From Pseudomonas reidholzensis (GTDB lineage Bacteria; Pseudomonadota; Gammaproteobacteria; Pseudomonadales; Pseudomonadaceae), in the NCBI RefSeq assembly GCF_900536025.1, contig NZ_UNOZ01000002.1:1-64000 (forward strand): a stretch of DNA of 64,000 nt, in the 5' to 3' direction. Position numbers and translations under genes: made by a program. Below are positions 15,221-24,069 of this stretch, in pieces (the first letter of the stretch is position 1; each line of letters begins with the position of its first letter). The notes under the pieces were generated by a model. That model had not been told where the DNA came from and did no database searches. It saw nothing but the letters and a program-made list of their open reading frames with translations.

Positions 15221-15991
15221 ATGGAATGGCTGACCAGCCCGGAAATCTGGGTTGCCTTTTTCACCCTCACCGCGCTTGAGATCGTGCTCGGTATCGACAA
15301 CATCATCATGATCTCGATCCTGGTCAGCCGCATGCCCAAGCACATGCAGCCGCGCACCCGGATCTTCGGCCTGGCCCTGGCCATGGTCACGCGGATCCTC
15401 CTGCTGCTGTCGATCACCTGGGTCATGCGCCTCACCGCCGACCTGTTCGAAGTGTTCGGCCAGGGCATCTCGGGCCGCGACCTGATCCTGTTCTTTGGTG
15501 GCCTGTTCCTCCTGTGGAAGAGCTCGCAAGAGATCTACCACGGCCTGGAAGGCGAAGACGAAAACGCCGACGCACCCAAGGGTGCCGGCGGCAAGTTCAT
15601 CTACACCATCATCCAGATCGCCATCATCGACATCGTGTTCTCGCTGGACTCGGTGATCACGGCCGTGGGCATGGTCTCGCACGTGCCGGTGATGATCGCC
15701 GCGATCGTCGTCGCAGTGCTGGTGATGATGCTCTGCGCCGGCGCCATCAGTAACTTCATCGACAAGCACCCGTCGCTGAAGATGCTCGCGCTTTCGTTCC
15801 TGATCGTCGTCGGTACCGTGTTGATCGCCGAATCTTTCGACGTGCATGTGCCAAAAGGCTACGTCTACTTCGCCATGGCGTTCTCGCTGGCCGTCGAAGC
15901 CATCAACATCCGCATGCGCACGGCGCGGGCTCGCAAGCAGGGCACCGAGCACGATGCGGTGAAACTGCGCAAGGACATCCCGGGTCAGTAA
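15221..15991 (+). CDS. TerC family integral membrane protein
   Basis: A 256-residue TerC/Alx-family protein with seven or so transmembrane helices. The two family motifs are FTLTALEIVLGIDNIIMI and IAIIDIVFSLDSVITAVGM, which contain the paired acidic residues (ExxxGxDN and DxxFSxDS) thought to bind metal. AAGGAAG precedes the ATG. Members are implicated in manganese efflux and metalation of exported proteins; here only the family is certain. Transcribed alone between two terminators. Confidence 0.9.
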   Translation: MEWLTSPEIWVAFFTLTALEIVLGIDNIIMISILVSRMPKHMQPRTRIFGLALAMVTRILLLLSITWVMRLTADLFEVFGQGISGRDLILFFGGLFLLWKSSQEIYHGLEGEDENADAPKGAGGKFIYTIIQIAIIDIVFSLDSVITAVGMVSHVPVMIAAIVVAVLVMMLCAGAISNFIDKHPSLKMLALSFLIVVGTVLIAESFDVHVPKGYVYFAMAFSLAVEAINIRMRTARARKQGTEHDAVKLRKDIPGQ

Positions 15992-16009
15992 GACTGGGAC
16001 GCGCAGCAC

Positions 16010-16034
16010 AAAAAGGCCCCTCGGGGCCTTTTTT
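16010..16034 (+). terminator. Rho-independent terminator after terC-family gene
   Basis: AAAAAGGCCCC-TC-GGGGCCTTTTTT, a compact symmetrical terminator about 20 nt after the stop. Confidence 0.93.
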
Positions 16035-16229
16035 CATGGCCGTTCCGGCAGGGCGAAGGCGGGGCAAGTGTTTCAAATAGGTTTCACCCATGCCAAGCTG
16101 GCGCCAGCTGCGTAATACAACTAAAGCTTGAGTGAGCACTGGAAAAAACCGCCCACCCCAGGCCCAGGCTCACGGCTTCACCCATTTGGCCCCGCGCTTG
16201 GGGCAACCGCGACAAGGGGGGCCTCGAAC

Positions 16230-17888
16230 ATGCTGACTCTGCTCAACCTGCTTTCCGCCGTGGCATTGCTGGTGTGGGGCACGCACATCGTGCGCACCGG
16301 CATCCTGCGGGTCTACGGCTCGAACCTGCGCCGCGTGCTCGGCCAGAACATGAACAAGCGCCCGCTGGCGTTTCTCGCCGGCATCGTCGTGACCGCGATG
16401 GTGCAGAGCAGCAACGCCACCGCCATGCTGGTGACCTCGTTCGTCGGCCAGGGCCTGATGGCCATGACCCCGGCCCTGGCGATCATGCTCGGCGCCGATG
16501 TCGGCACTGCACTGATGGCGCGGGTGCTGACCTTCGACCTGTCGTGGCTGTCGCCGCTGCTGCTGTTCATCGGGGTGATCTTCTTCCTCTCGCGCAAGCA
16601 GACCCGCCTCGGCCAGATGGGCCGCGTGGCCATTGGCCTGGGCCTGATCATCCTGGCCCTGCAGCTGATCGTCCAGGCGGCGACGCCGATCACCCAGGCG
16701 CAAGGGGTGAAGGTGCTGTTCGCCTCGCTGACCGGCGATATCCTCCTCGACGCCCTGGTCGGCGCGCTGTTCGCGATGATTTCCTACTCCAGCCTGGCGG
16801 CCGTGCTGCTCACCGCGACCCTCGCCGGCGCCGAGCTGATCAGCCTGCCGGTGGCCATCGGCCTGGTGGTCGGCGCCAACATCGGCAGCGGCCTGCTGGC
16901 GTTTCTCACCACCAGCATGCAGAACGCCGCGGGCCGGCGGGTGGCGCTGGGCAGCCTGCTGTACAAGCTGATCGGCCTGCTGCTGATCATCCCGGTGCTG
17001 CACCCGCTGGTGGACTGGATGGACAGCCTGAACTTCAGCCCGCAGGAGCTGGTGATTGGCTTCCACCTGCTCTACAACACCCTGCGCTGCGTGATCATGC
17101 TGCCCACCACCAAGCTCATGGGCCGGGCATGCAACCGCTTGCTGCCCGAGCGCGACAACGGCAACGGCCAGATCCGCCCGCGTCACCTGGACCCTTCTGC
17201 CCTGCAGACGCCAAGCCTGGCGCTGGCCAACGCCGCCCGCGAGACCCTGCGCCTGGGCGATATCGTCGACAGCCTGCTGGAGGCCATGCTTGGCGCCTTG
17301 CGCGGCACCCAGACCGCGCTGCCACAGCAGGTTCGCGCCCTCGGCGAAGACGCCGAGGCACTGTACAGCGCCATCAAGTTGTACCTGGCGCAGATGACCC
17401 GCGAAGACCTCAGCGAGCAGGACAACCGGCGCTGGGCCGAGATCATCGAACTGGCGATCAACCTCAAGCTCTCCAGCGACCTGATCGAGCGCATGCTGCG
17501 CAAGGTGCAGCAGCAGAAGACCTCGCAGCGCCGCGAATTTTCCCAGATCGGCCTGGAGGAACTGACCGGCCTGCAAGAGCAGCTGCAAGCCAACCTGCGC
17601 CTGGGCCTGTCGGTGTTTCTCAGCGCCGACCCACAGAGCGCGCACCTGCTGCTGCGGGAAAAACGCCGTTTTCGCGCCCAGGAACGGCGCCTCGCCCACG
17701 CCCATGTCAGCCGTTTGCAACGCAAGGTGGTGCAAAGTATCGAGACCAGTTCGCTACACTTGGAGCTGATCGCCGACATGAAGCGTTTGAACTCTTTGTT
17801 CTGCAGCAGTGCCTATGTGGTACTGGGCGGCTCTGACACCGGCGGGCTGATGCTCGACAGTGTGCCGGACGAAGCCCGCCAGCCCTGA
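16230..17888 (+). CDS. Na+/phosphate cotransporter (NptA/PNaS family)
   Basis: A 552-residue protein starting MLTLLNLLSAVALLVWGTHI. The N-terminal ~310 residues hold two inverted Na/Pi repeats with QSSNATAMLVTSFVGQGL and the matching second repeat (ISYSSLAAVLLTATLAGA). A C-terminal helical PhoU-like domain covers about residues 340-540. The start at 16230 is preferred because AAGGGGG lies just upstream and the extra 34 residues from 16128 are not hydrophobic. It would import phosphate with Na+ at the inner membrane. The downstream peptidase gene begins 31 bp after its stop. Confidence 0.87.
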   Translation: MLTLLNLLSAVALLVWGTHIVRTGILRVYGSNLRRVLGQNMNKRPLAFLAGIVVTAMVQSSNATAMLVTSFVGQGLMAMTPALAIMLGADVGTALMARVLTFDLSWLSPLLLFIGVIFFLSRKQTRLGQMGRVAIGLGLIILALQLIVQAATPITQAQGVKVLFASLTGDILLDALVGALFAMISYSSLAAVLLTATLAGAELISLPVAIGLVVGANIGSGLLAFLTTSMQNAAGRRVALGSLLYKLIGLLLIIPVLHPLVDWMDSLNFSPQELVIGFHLLYNTLRCVIMLPTTKLMGRACNRLLPERDNGNGQIRPRHLDPSALQTPSLALANAARETLRLGDIVDSLLEAMLGALRGTQTALPQQVRALGEDAEALYSAIKLYLAQMTREDLSEQDNRRWAEIIELAINLKLSSDLIERMLRKVQQQKTSQRREFSQIGLEELTGLQEQLQANLRLGLSVFLSADPQSAHLLLREKRRFRAQERRLAHAHVSRLQRKVVQSIETSSLHLELIADMKRLNSLFCSSAYVVLGGSDTGGLMLDSVPDEARQP

Positions 17889-17919
17889 ACCCGCACGACC
17901 AGGAGACCGAAGCTCGCCC

Positions 17920-19326
17920 ATGCGCAGCCTGATGTTCGTTTGCCTACTGATCTGCAGCCTGCCGTCGCTGGCCCTCGACCGTTCGAAGGTCGAAGGGTAC
18001 CTGCTCCCCAACGGCCTGCAGGTGATCCTCAAATCCGGCTATGAACGCGACCACGTGGCGATCCGCCTGGTGGTCGGAGTCGGCCTCGATGACTTCGATT
18101 GCGACCAGCGCGAGCTGCCGCACCTGCTCGAGCACCTGCTGTTCAGCGGCATCGACGAAACCGGTGAAGGCGGCCTGGAAGAGCGCATGCAGGCCCTGGG
18201 CGGCGAATGGAACGCCTACACCAGCAGCGCCGACACCACCTTTGTCATCGAGGCGCCGGCGCGCAACCAGCGCAAGGTGCTCGACTTGCTGCTGGCGGCG
18301 ATCCGCGACACGCACATCGACGCCAAGGCGTTGGCCACGGCGAAAAAGATCATCGAGCGCGAAGACGGCGGCCACTACGGCCACCTGCAGCGCTGGCTCG
18401 ACCGCCAGGACATCGGCCACCGTGCCAGCGACCAGCTGGCCGTCGAGCTGGGCCTGAAATGCCCGGCCCGCTCCGACCTCGAGGACATGACCCTGGAGCA
18501 GGTACAGGCCCTGCGCGAGCATTGGTACGCCGCCAACAACATGACCCTGATCATGGTCGGCGGCCTCGACCGGCTGTTGCCGGCTTACCTGGAGCGCAGC
18601 TACGGCGAGCTGCCGCCCGTGGAGCCCGGCGAGCGACGCAACCTCGACAGCATCAGCCAGCAGGCCGAACAACGCCGCGAGCTGACCCGCGGCTGGCTGG
18701 GCGATAGCGTCAAACTGCACTGGCTGTTCCTCGAGCCGGTGCTGGACAGCGACCACGAGCAGACCCTCGACCTGCTCTCGCGTTACCTCGACTGGGCCAT
18801 GTATGACCAGCTGCGCCTGCGCCACGGCTTGTCCTATGGGCCGTCGGTGCAACGCGAGAGCTTTGGCGACAGCGGCATGCTCAGCCTGAATGCCGACCTC
18901 GAGCGCGACGACATCGACGCCGCGGTGGGCGTGCTGCAGGACCTGTTCGAGCACCTGCGCAAGAACGGCCTGGACCCCGACACGTTCAACCGCATCAAGG
19001 ACGCGACCATCGCCCGCGAGAGCTGGACCAGCCAGGGCAACAGCGCGTTGGCCGACTACTACTGGGGTGCGCTGAACAACTACAACGACGGGCGCTTTAC
19101 CGACCCGATCCGCAAGCTGCGCCAGGTCAGCCTCAAGCAGGCCGACGACGCCCTGCGCGAGCTGCTCAAGGACCCAGGCTACCTGCGCATCGAGAAGCCG
19201 CTGCTCGGCTATGACGAGCTGTACGGGCTGGCAGCCCTGCTGCTGGGGCTGATCCTTGCCATTGGCCTGCTGCGCCGCCGTCGCCAGCCGCCCAGCCGGC
19301 CCAGCGGCGCTACACGCCAGCGCTGA
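17920..19326 (+). CDS. M16 family zinc metallopeptidase, exported
   Basis: A 468-residue M16 (pitrilysin/insulinase family) peptidase with signal peptide MRSLMFVCLLICSLPSLA. The inverted zinc motif HxxEH is intact (His68, Glu71, His72) and Glu148 lies 76 residues after His72, the expected third ligand. A single C-terminal transmembrane helix (GLAALLLGLILAIGLL) followed by RRRRQ suggests anchoring in the inner membrane with the catalytic part in the periplasm. The length fits one M16 half-barrel pair. No non-catalytic partner gene is adjacent. Substrates unknown. Confidence 0.88.
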   Translation: MRSLMFVCLLICSLPSLALDRSKVEGYLLPNGLQVILKSGYERDHVAIRLVVGVGLDDFDCDQRELPHLLEHLLFSGIDETGEGGLEERMQALGGEWNAYTSSADTTFVIEAPARNQRKVLDLLLAAIRDTHIDAKALATAKKIIEREDGGHYGHLQRWLDRQDIGHRASDQLAVELGLKCPARSDLEDMTLEQVQALREHWYAANNMTLIMVGGLDRLLPAYLERSYGELPPVEPGERRNLDSISQQAEQRRELTRGWLGDSVKLHWLFLEPVLDSDHEQTLDLLSRYLDWAMYDQLRLRHGLSYGPSVQRESFGDSGMLSLNADLERDDIDAAVGVLQDLFEHLRKNGLDPDTFNRIKDATIARESWTSQGNSALADYYWGALNNYNDGRFTDPIRKLRQVSLKQADDALRELLKDPGYLRIEKPLLGYDELYGLAALLLGLILAIGLLRRRRQPPSRPSGATRQR

Positions 19327-19350
19327 TTAGGCGGTATCCTGTAGCGGCCT

Positions 19351-19433
19351 CATCGCGGGCAAGCCCGCTCCTACAAGGACGATTTGTCCACTGTAGGAGC
19401 GGCGGTGCGGCGTTCCGACTTGCCCGCGATGAG
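19351..19433. repeat. REP pair, type A with an altered right arm
   Basis: The left arm is the standard ATCGCGGGCAAGCCCGCTCC. The right arm reads TGTAGGAGCGG, then an extra ~15 bases (CGGTGCGGCGTTCCGA), then CTTGCCCGCGATG, interrupting the palindrome. Confidence 0.8.
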
Positions 19434-19474
19434 GCCAGCCCTGCAGCGTTCATAGCCCCTTTCAGTAGCCACTC

Positions 19475-20497
19475 ATGCCTCCAATCCCCCATTTCATCCA
19501 GCGCGTGATCGAACTGCTCAAGCGTTACCCCGGCATCATCGCGCTCTGCGGTTTCCTTTCAGGGATCGGCAGCTTCATCCTGGTCGACCGCCAGGCCGGC
19601 CTGGCCAGCTGGGTCGCCATCCTGATGCTGGTCAGCTGGGTCTGGCTGATGCTCGAGAACACCCTGACCGGGCTGTTCACCCGCGCCTTCAAGCGCGAGA
19701 TTCCCCAGCCCGTGCTGCGCTACGCGACGCAGATGATCCACCAGGAAAGCCTGTTCTTCGTCCTGCCGTTCTTCTTCATCACCACCACCTGGAACAGCGG
19801 CCAGCTGATTTTCACCGGCCTGCTCGCCGGTGCCGGGCTGGTCTCGATCATCGACCCGCTGTACTACCGCTGGCTGGCCCCGCGGCGCTGGCTGTTCCTC
19901 GCACTACACACCCTGACCCTGTTCGCCGCGCTGTTGACCGCGCTGCCGATCATCCTCCACCTGACCACCGCGCAGAGCTTCAAGCTGGCGCTGATCGCCG
20001 CCATGGCGCTGTCGTTCCCGAGCCTGGCCAGCAGCTTCCCGATCAACAGCTGGCGGCGCGCCGTGGCCCTGGTACTGGTGACCCTGTCGGTGGGTGCCGG
20101 CGGTTGGCTGATGCGCTCGTGGGTGCCGCCTGCGACGCTCTGGCTGACCGAAGTGGCGGTCAGCACCGAGGTGCTCAACCGCCAGCCCGGCGAGTCGCTG
20201 GACGAAGTGCCCGCCAGCCGCATCCGTGGCACCGGGCTGTACGCCTATACCGCGATCAACGCCCCGCGCGGGCTCAACGAGCGCATCTATCACGTGTGGC
20301 AGCTGGACGGCAAAGAGGTCGACCGGATCGCCCTGGACATTCATGGCGGGCGCAAGGAAGGCTACCGGGCCTGGACCCACAAGCAGAACTTCCCGCCCAA
20401 CCCGGTGGGTAAGTGGCAGGTGCGGGTACTGACCGAGGACGGCCAGGTGATCGGCGTGCTGCGCTTCAAGGTGGTCAACGACGCCCCTGCGGGCTGA
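19475..20497 (+). CDS. DUF5924/DUF2914 membrane protein
   Basis: A 340-residue protein. The first ~220 residues contain about seven transmembrane helices (DUF5924-type). The last ~90 residues (YTAINAPRGLNERIYHVWQL through WQVRVLTEDGQVIGVLRFKV) form a soluble DUF2914 beta-rich domain likely on the periplasmic side. There is no catalytic motif I can recognise. It lies between the M16 peptidase and the Mla-like operon, 94 bp before the latter. Function unknown; an envelope role is inferred only from topology. Confidence 0.8.
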   Translation: MPPIPHFIQRVIELLKRYPGIIALCGFLSGIGSFILVDRQAGLASWVAILMLVSWVWLMLENTLTGLFTRAFKREIPQPVLRYATQMIHQESLFFVLPFFFITTTWNSGQLIFTGLLAGAGLVSIIDPLYYRWLAPRRWLFLALHTLTLFAALLTALPIILHLTTAQSFKLALIAAMALSFPSLASSFPINSWRRAVALVLVTLSVGAGGWLMRSWVPPATLWLTEVAVSTEVLNRQPGESLDEVPASRIRGTGLYAYTAINAPRGLNERIYHVWQLDGKEVDRIALDIHGGRKEGYRAWTHKQNFPPNPVGKWQVRVLTEDGQVIGVLRFKVVNDAPAG

Positions 20498-20591
20498 TTT
20501 AACTGGACAGCACCAGGGTGCAATACAGCCTGCGGCGATGCGCTATGATCTGAGCCGACCGCCTCCGGCGTCCGTCAGAAGCATGGAGCCC

Positions 20592-21716
20592 ATGACCACA
20601 CCCAGCGCTACTCTGGACACCAGCAGCCAGCCGGTTTGCCTGCGCATCAGCGGCGACTGGACGCTGGCCCACTACGCCCGCCTCAAGCGCGACAGCGAGC
20701 GCCTGCGCAGCCAGTACGGCAGCGATGCCATCGCCGACCTCAGCCAGCTCGGCCGCCTGGACACCGCCGGTGCCTCACTGCTGGCCGAGCTGCTCGGCGC
20801 AGAGCGCCTGTCGCACTGCACCCAGGACCTCGCCGAGGCCAACCGCGCACTGCTGCAAAACGTCTACCGCTCGGTGCAGGACTACTGCATCCCGGTCAAA
20901 GAAGCCGAACGGCCGATCCTGATGCTATTGCTCGAGCGCATCGGCCGCGCCGTCGATACCCTCTGGCAAGATACCCTGCAACTGCTCGGCTTCATCGGCC
21001 TGATCATCGAAACGCTCCTGCGCCGTGTGCTCCAGCCGCACCGCTGGCGGGTCACGCCGGTGGTCGCGCACATCGAGCAGACCGGCCTCGATGCCGCGCC
21101 AATCGTCGCCTTGCTGACCTTTCTGGTGGGCGCGGTGGTGGCGTTTCTGGGCGCCACGGTGCTGGCCGCCTTTGGCGCGACGATCTTCACCGTCGACCTG
21201 GTGGCGTTCTCGTTCCTGCGCGAATTTGCCGTGCTGCTCACCGCGATCCTCATGGCTGGCCGCACTGCCAGCGCCTTTACCGCGCAGATCGGCTCGATGA
21301 AGGCCAACGAAGAGATCGACGCCATCCGCACCCTGGGCCTCAACCCGATCGAGCTACTGGTCGTGCCGCGGGTGCTCGCGCTGTTGATCTCGCTGCCGCT
21401 GCTGACCTTCATCGCGATGATCTGCGGGATCGTCGGCGGCGGCGTGGTCTGCGCGCTGACCCTGGATATCCCGCCGGCGATGTTCCTGTCGCTGCTGCAG
21501 AGCGATATCGGCGTGCAGCACTTCCTGGTCGGCCTGGTCAAAGCACCGTTCTTCGCCTTCCTGATCGCCGCGATCGGCTGCCTGGAAGGCTTCAAGGTCA
21601 GTGGCAGCGCCGAGTCGGTAGGCGCCCACACCACCTCTGCGGTGGTCCAGTCGATCTTCGTGGTGATCGTGCTGGATGCCGTGGCGGCGTTGTTCTTCAT
21701 GGAGATGGGCTGGTGA
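20592..21716 (+). CDS. MlaE-family permease with N-terminal STAS domain
   Basis: A 374-residue protein. The first ~110 residues form a STAS (MlaB-like) domain (VCLRISGDWTLAHYARLKRD ... LSQLGRLDTAGASLLAELLG). The rest is an MlaE/YrbE permease with about five helices and the family motifs LREFAVLLTAILMAGRTAS and MKANEEIDAIRTLGLNPIEL. It is the inner-membrane component of a phospholipid-type MCE transporter. Start is uncertain: ATGs at 20583 and 20592 are both possible, the latter with GGAG close upstream. The stop overlaps the ATPase start (GTGA). First gene of a four-gene operon. Confidence 0.88.
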   Translation: MTTPSATLDTSSQPVCLRISGDWTLAHYARLKRDSERLRSQYGSDAIADLSQLGRLDTAGASLLAELLGAERLSHCTQDLAEANRALLQNVYRSVQDYCIPVKEAERPILMLLLERIGRAVDTLWQDTLQLLGFIGLIIETLLRRVLQPHRWRVTPVVAHIEQTGLDAAPIVALLTFLVGAVVAFLGATVLAAFGATIFTVDLVAFSFLREFAVLLTAILMAGRTASAFTAQIGSMKANEEIDAIRTLGLNPIELLVVPRVLALLISLPLLTFIAMICGIVGGGVVCALTLDIPPAMFLSLLQSDIGVQHFLVGLVKAPFFAFLIAAIGCLEGFKVSGSAESVGAHTTSAVVQSIFVVIVLDAVAALFFMEMGW

Positions 21717-22507
21717 ATGGCGTGAGCGACATCGTTATCGAGGCGCGCGGCCTGTGCAACCGCTTTGGCCGGCAAAGCGTGCACGAAAACCTCGACCTCG
21801 ACCTGCACAAGGGCGAGATCCTTGCGGTGGTCGGCGGCTCGGGCAGCGGCAAGTCGGTGCTGCTGCGCAGCATCGTCGGCCTGCGCCGGCCCGACGAAGG
21901 CCAGGTCAAGGTGTTCGGCGAGGACCTCGCCCAGCTCGACAACGAGCAGCGCTCACGGGTCGAACGGCGCTTTGGCGTGCTGTTCCAGAAGGGCGCGCTG
22001 TTCTCCTCGCTGACCATCACCGAGAACGTCGCGCTGCCGTTGATCGAGCACGCCGGGCTGTCGCGCGCCGACGCCGAGCACCTGGCCGGGGTCAAGCTGG
22101 CCCTGGCCGGTTTGCCGATCTCCGCCGCCGACAAATACCCCGCCTCGCTGTCCGGCGGCATGATCAAGCGCGCCGCCCTGGCCCGAGCCCTGGCGCTCGA
22201 CCCGGACATCCTGTTCCTCGACGAACCCACCGCCGGCCTCGACCCGATCGGCGCCGCGGCCTTCGACCAGTTGATCCTGACCCTGCGCGACGCGTTGGGC
22301 CTGAGCGTGTTCCTGATCACCCACGACCTCGACACGCTCTACACCATCACCGACCGCATTGCCGTGCTGTCGCAGAAAAAAGTCCTGGTCGCCGGCCCAC
22401 TGGCCGAGGTCGAGCACACCGACGACGCCTGGATCCACGAATACTTTCACGGCCCGCGCGGGCGGGCGGCCGAACAGGCCGCCGCCCGTGTCCGTCAGGA
22501 GCGCTGA
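21713..22507 (+). CDS. MlaF-type ABC transporter ATP-binding protein
   Basis: A 264-residue ABC ATPase starting at GTG within the permease stop. Walker A GGSGSGKSVLLRSIVG, signature LSGGMIKRAALARALA (SGGM is typical of MlaF) and Walker B DILFLDEPTAGLD are intact, with the switch His in LITHDLDTLY. It powers lipid movement by the adjacent MlaE/MCE complex at the cytoplasmic face. Its stop is 3 bp before the MCE gene. Confidence 0.92.
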   Translation: MNGVSDIVIEARGLCNRFGRQSVHENLDLDLHKGEILAVVGGSGSGKSVLLRSIVGLRRPDEGQVKVFGEDLAQLDNEQRSRVERRFGVLFQKGALFSSLTITENVALPLIEHAGLSRADAEHLAGVKLALAGLPISAADKYPASLSGGMIKRAALARALALDPDILFLDEPTAGLDPIGAAAFDQLILTLRDALGLSVFLITHDLDTLYTITDRIAVLSQKKVLVAGPLAEVEHTDDAWIHEYFHGPRGRAAEQAAARVRQER

Positions 22508-22510
22508 ACC

Positions 22511-23452
22511 ATGGAAACCCGAGCTCATCATGTCTTCATCGGCCTGGTCACCGTCGTGGTGGTGGCCGGCGCGTTGCTGTTCGGCCTGTGGCTGACCAAG
22601 TCCAGCATCGACGACACCTTCAAGGACTATGAAGTGGTGTTCAACGAAGCTGTCTCGGGCCTGTCCCGCGGCAGCGCGGTGCAGTACAACGGCATCAAGG
22701 TCGGCGACGTCACCACCCTGCGCCTGGACCCGGAAGACCCACGCCGGGTGCTCGCGCGCATCCGCCTCAGCGCCGACACGCCGGTCAAGCAGGACACCCA
22801 GGCCAAGCTGACCCTGGCCGGGGTCACCGGCAACGCATTCATCCAGCTCAGTGGCGGCACGCCGCAGAGCCCGGAGCTCAAGGGCAAGGACGGCAAGCTG
22901 GCGGTGATCGTCGCTTCACCCTCGCCGATCTCGCGCCTGCTCAATGACAGCAGCGACCTGGTGACCAACATCAACCTGCTGCTGCACAACGCCAACCAGA
23001 TGTTCTCGGAAGACAACATCGGCCACCTGAGCAACACCTTGGCCAACCTCGAGCAGACCACCGGCGCCTTTGCCAGCCAGAAGGGCGGCATCGCCGATGC
23101 CATTGGCCAACTGGCCGAGGTCGGCAAGCAGGCCAACGCCACCCTCGCCGAAACCCAGGCCCTGATGCGCAACGCCAACGGCCTGCTCGGCACCCAGGGC
23201 AAGCAAGCCTTCGGCAGCGCCGAACAGGCCATGAACGCCCTGGCCGAGAGCACCGCGACCATCAACAGCCTGCTCAAGGACAACCGCGAAGCGCTCGACG
23301 ACGGCGCCCAGGGCCTCAACCAGCTGGCCCCGGCGATCCGCGAGCTGCGCGAAACCCTCAATGCCCTGAAGGGCATCTCGCGGCGCCTGGAGGCCGACCC
23401 CAGTGGTTACCTGCTGGGCCGTGACAACAACATCAAGGAGTTCCAGCCATGA
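22511..23452 (+). CDS. MCE-domain (MlaD-type) substrate-binding protein
   Basis: A 313-residue protein with one N-terminal transmembrane helix (VFIGLVTVVVVAGALLFGLW). A single MCE domain spans about residues 38-120 (YEVVFNEAVSGLSRGSAVQY, LAGVTGNAFIQLSGG). A long helical, coiled-coil-prone periplasmic C-terminus follows, rich in Ala, Gln and Asn. MCE proteins form hexameric lipid-binding rings. The long helical tail resembles the PqiB/YebT-like or PA3213-type MCE rather than short MlaD. Its stop overlaps the lipoprotein start. Confidence 0.9.
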   Translation: METRAHHVFIGLVTVVVVAGALLFGLWLTKSSIDDTFKDYEVVFNEAVSGLSRGSAVQYNGIKVGDVTTLRLDPEDPRRVLARIRLSADTPVKQDTQAKLTLAGVTGNAFIQLSGGTPQSPELKGKDGKLAVIVASPSPISRLLNDSSDLVTNINLLLHNANQMFSEDNIGHLSNTLANLEQTTGAFASQKGGIADAIGQLAEVGKQANATLAETQALMRNANGLLGTQGKQAFGSAEQAMNALAESTATINSLLKDNREALDDGAQGLNQLAPAIRELRETLNALKGISRRLEADPSGYLLGRDNNIKEFQP

Positions 23453-24069
23453 CCGCGTCGCCGCGTCTGTTGGCCCTGGCGGCTGCATTGAGCCTGACCA
23501 GCGCCTGCTCGATCCTGCCGCAGAGTGCGCCGCTGGACACCTATCGGCTGCCGGTCAACCAGGCCAGCCGCAGCGCCACGCCGCTGGACTGGTCGCTGCG
23601 CCTGAACAAGCCGCTGGCCAGCGAAGTGCTGGCCGGGCCGCGCATCGCGGTGATCGCGCAGGGCGATATCATCAGTGGCTACCAGGGCGCACGCTGGAGC
23701 GATCCGGTACCGCTGCTGGTGCGCAATCGCCTGCTCGATGGTTTCCAGCGCGATGGCCGGGTGCAGCGCCTGAGCGCCGATGACAGCAACCTGCAGGCCG
23801 ACTATGAACTGGCCGGCGAGCTGCAGGCGTTCCAGAGCGAATACCGCGCCGGCGCGGTGGACGTGGTGATCCGTTATGACGCGCGCCTGGTCCAGGGCCG
23901 CAGCCAGCGCATCCTCGCCAGCCGGCGCTTCGAAGTTCGCCAGCCACTGGCCGCCAGCGAGGTGGCCGCAGTGGTCACCGGCTTTGGCGCGGCCAGTGAC
24001 CAGCTGGTGGCGCAACTGGTGGACTGGACGGTCGCCCAGGCCGCTCAGGCTCAGCCGAAGAACCAGTAG
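23449..24069 (+). CDS. ABC-type transport auxiliary lipoprotein (PqiC/DUF330 family)
   Basis: A 206-residue lipoprotein with lipobox LTSAC (Cys20). The mature domain resembles the PqiC/DUF330 family (LDTYRLPVNQ, GPRIAVIAQGDIISGYQGAR, WSDPVPLLVRNRLLDGFQ). It is probably the outer-membrane partner of the MCE ring, replacing MlaA/MlaC of the canonical system. It overlaps the MCE gene by 4 bp (ATGA). Its last 19 bp overlap the 3' end of the convergent SpmA-SpmB gene. Confidence 0.87.
   Translation: MTASPRLLALAAALSLTSACSILPQSAPLDTYRLPVNQASRSATPLDWSLRLNKPLASEVLAGPRIAVIAQGDIISGYQGARWSDPVPLLVRNRLLDGFQRDGRVQRLSADDSNLQADYELAGELQAFQSEYRAGAVDVVIRYDARLVQGRSQRILASRRFEVRQPLAASEVAAVVTGFGAASDQLVAQLVDWTVAQAAQAQPKNQ

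Noticed and set aside
16170..17735. Long open frames on both strands overlapping the Na/Pi cotransporter
   Set aside because: Compositionally biased shadow frames; the cotransporter frame carries the QSSNATA repeat and a good start.
20636..21712. Upstream extension of the MlaF frame through the permease gene
   Set aside because: An open frame continues through mlaE in another phase, but the ATPase domain and GTGA coupling set the start at 21713.
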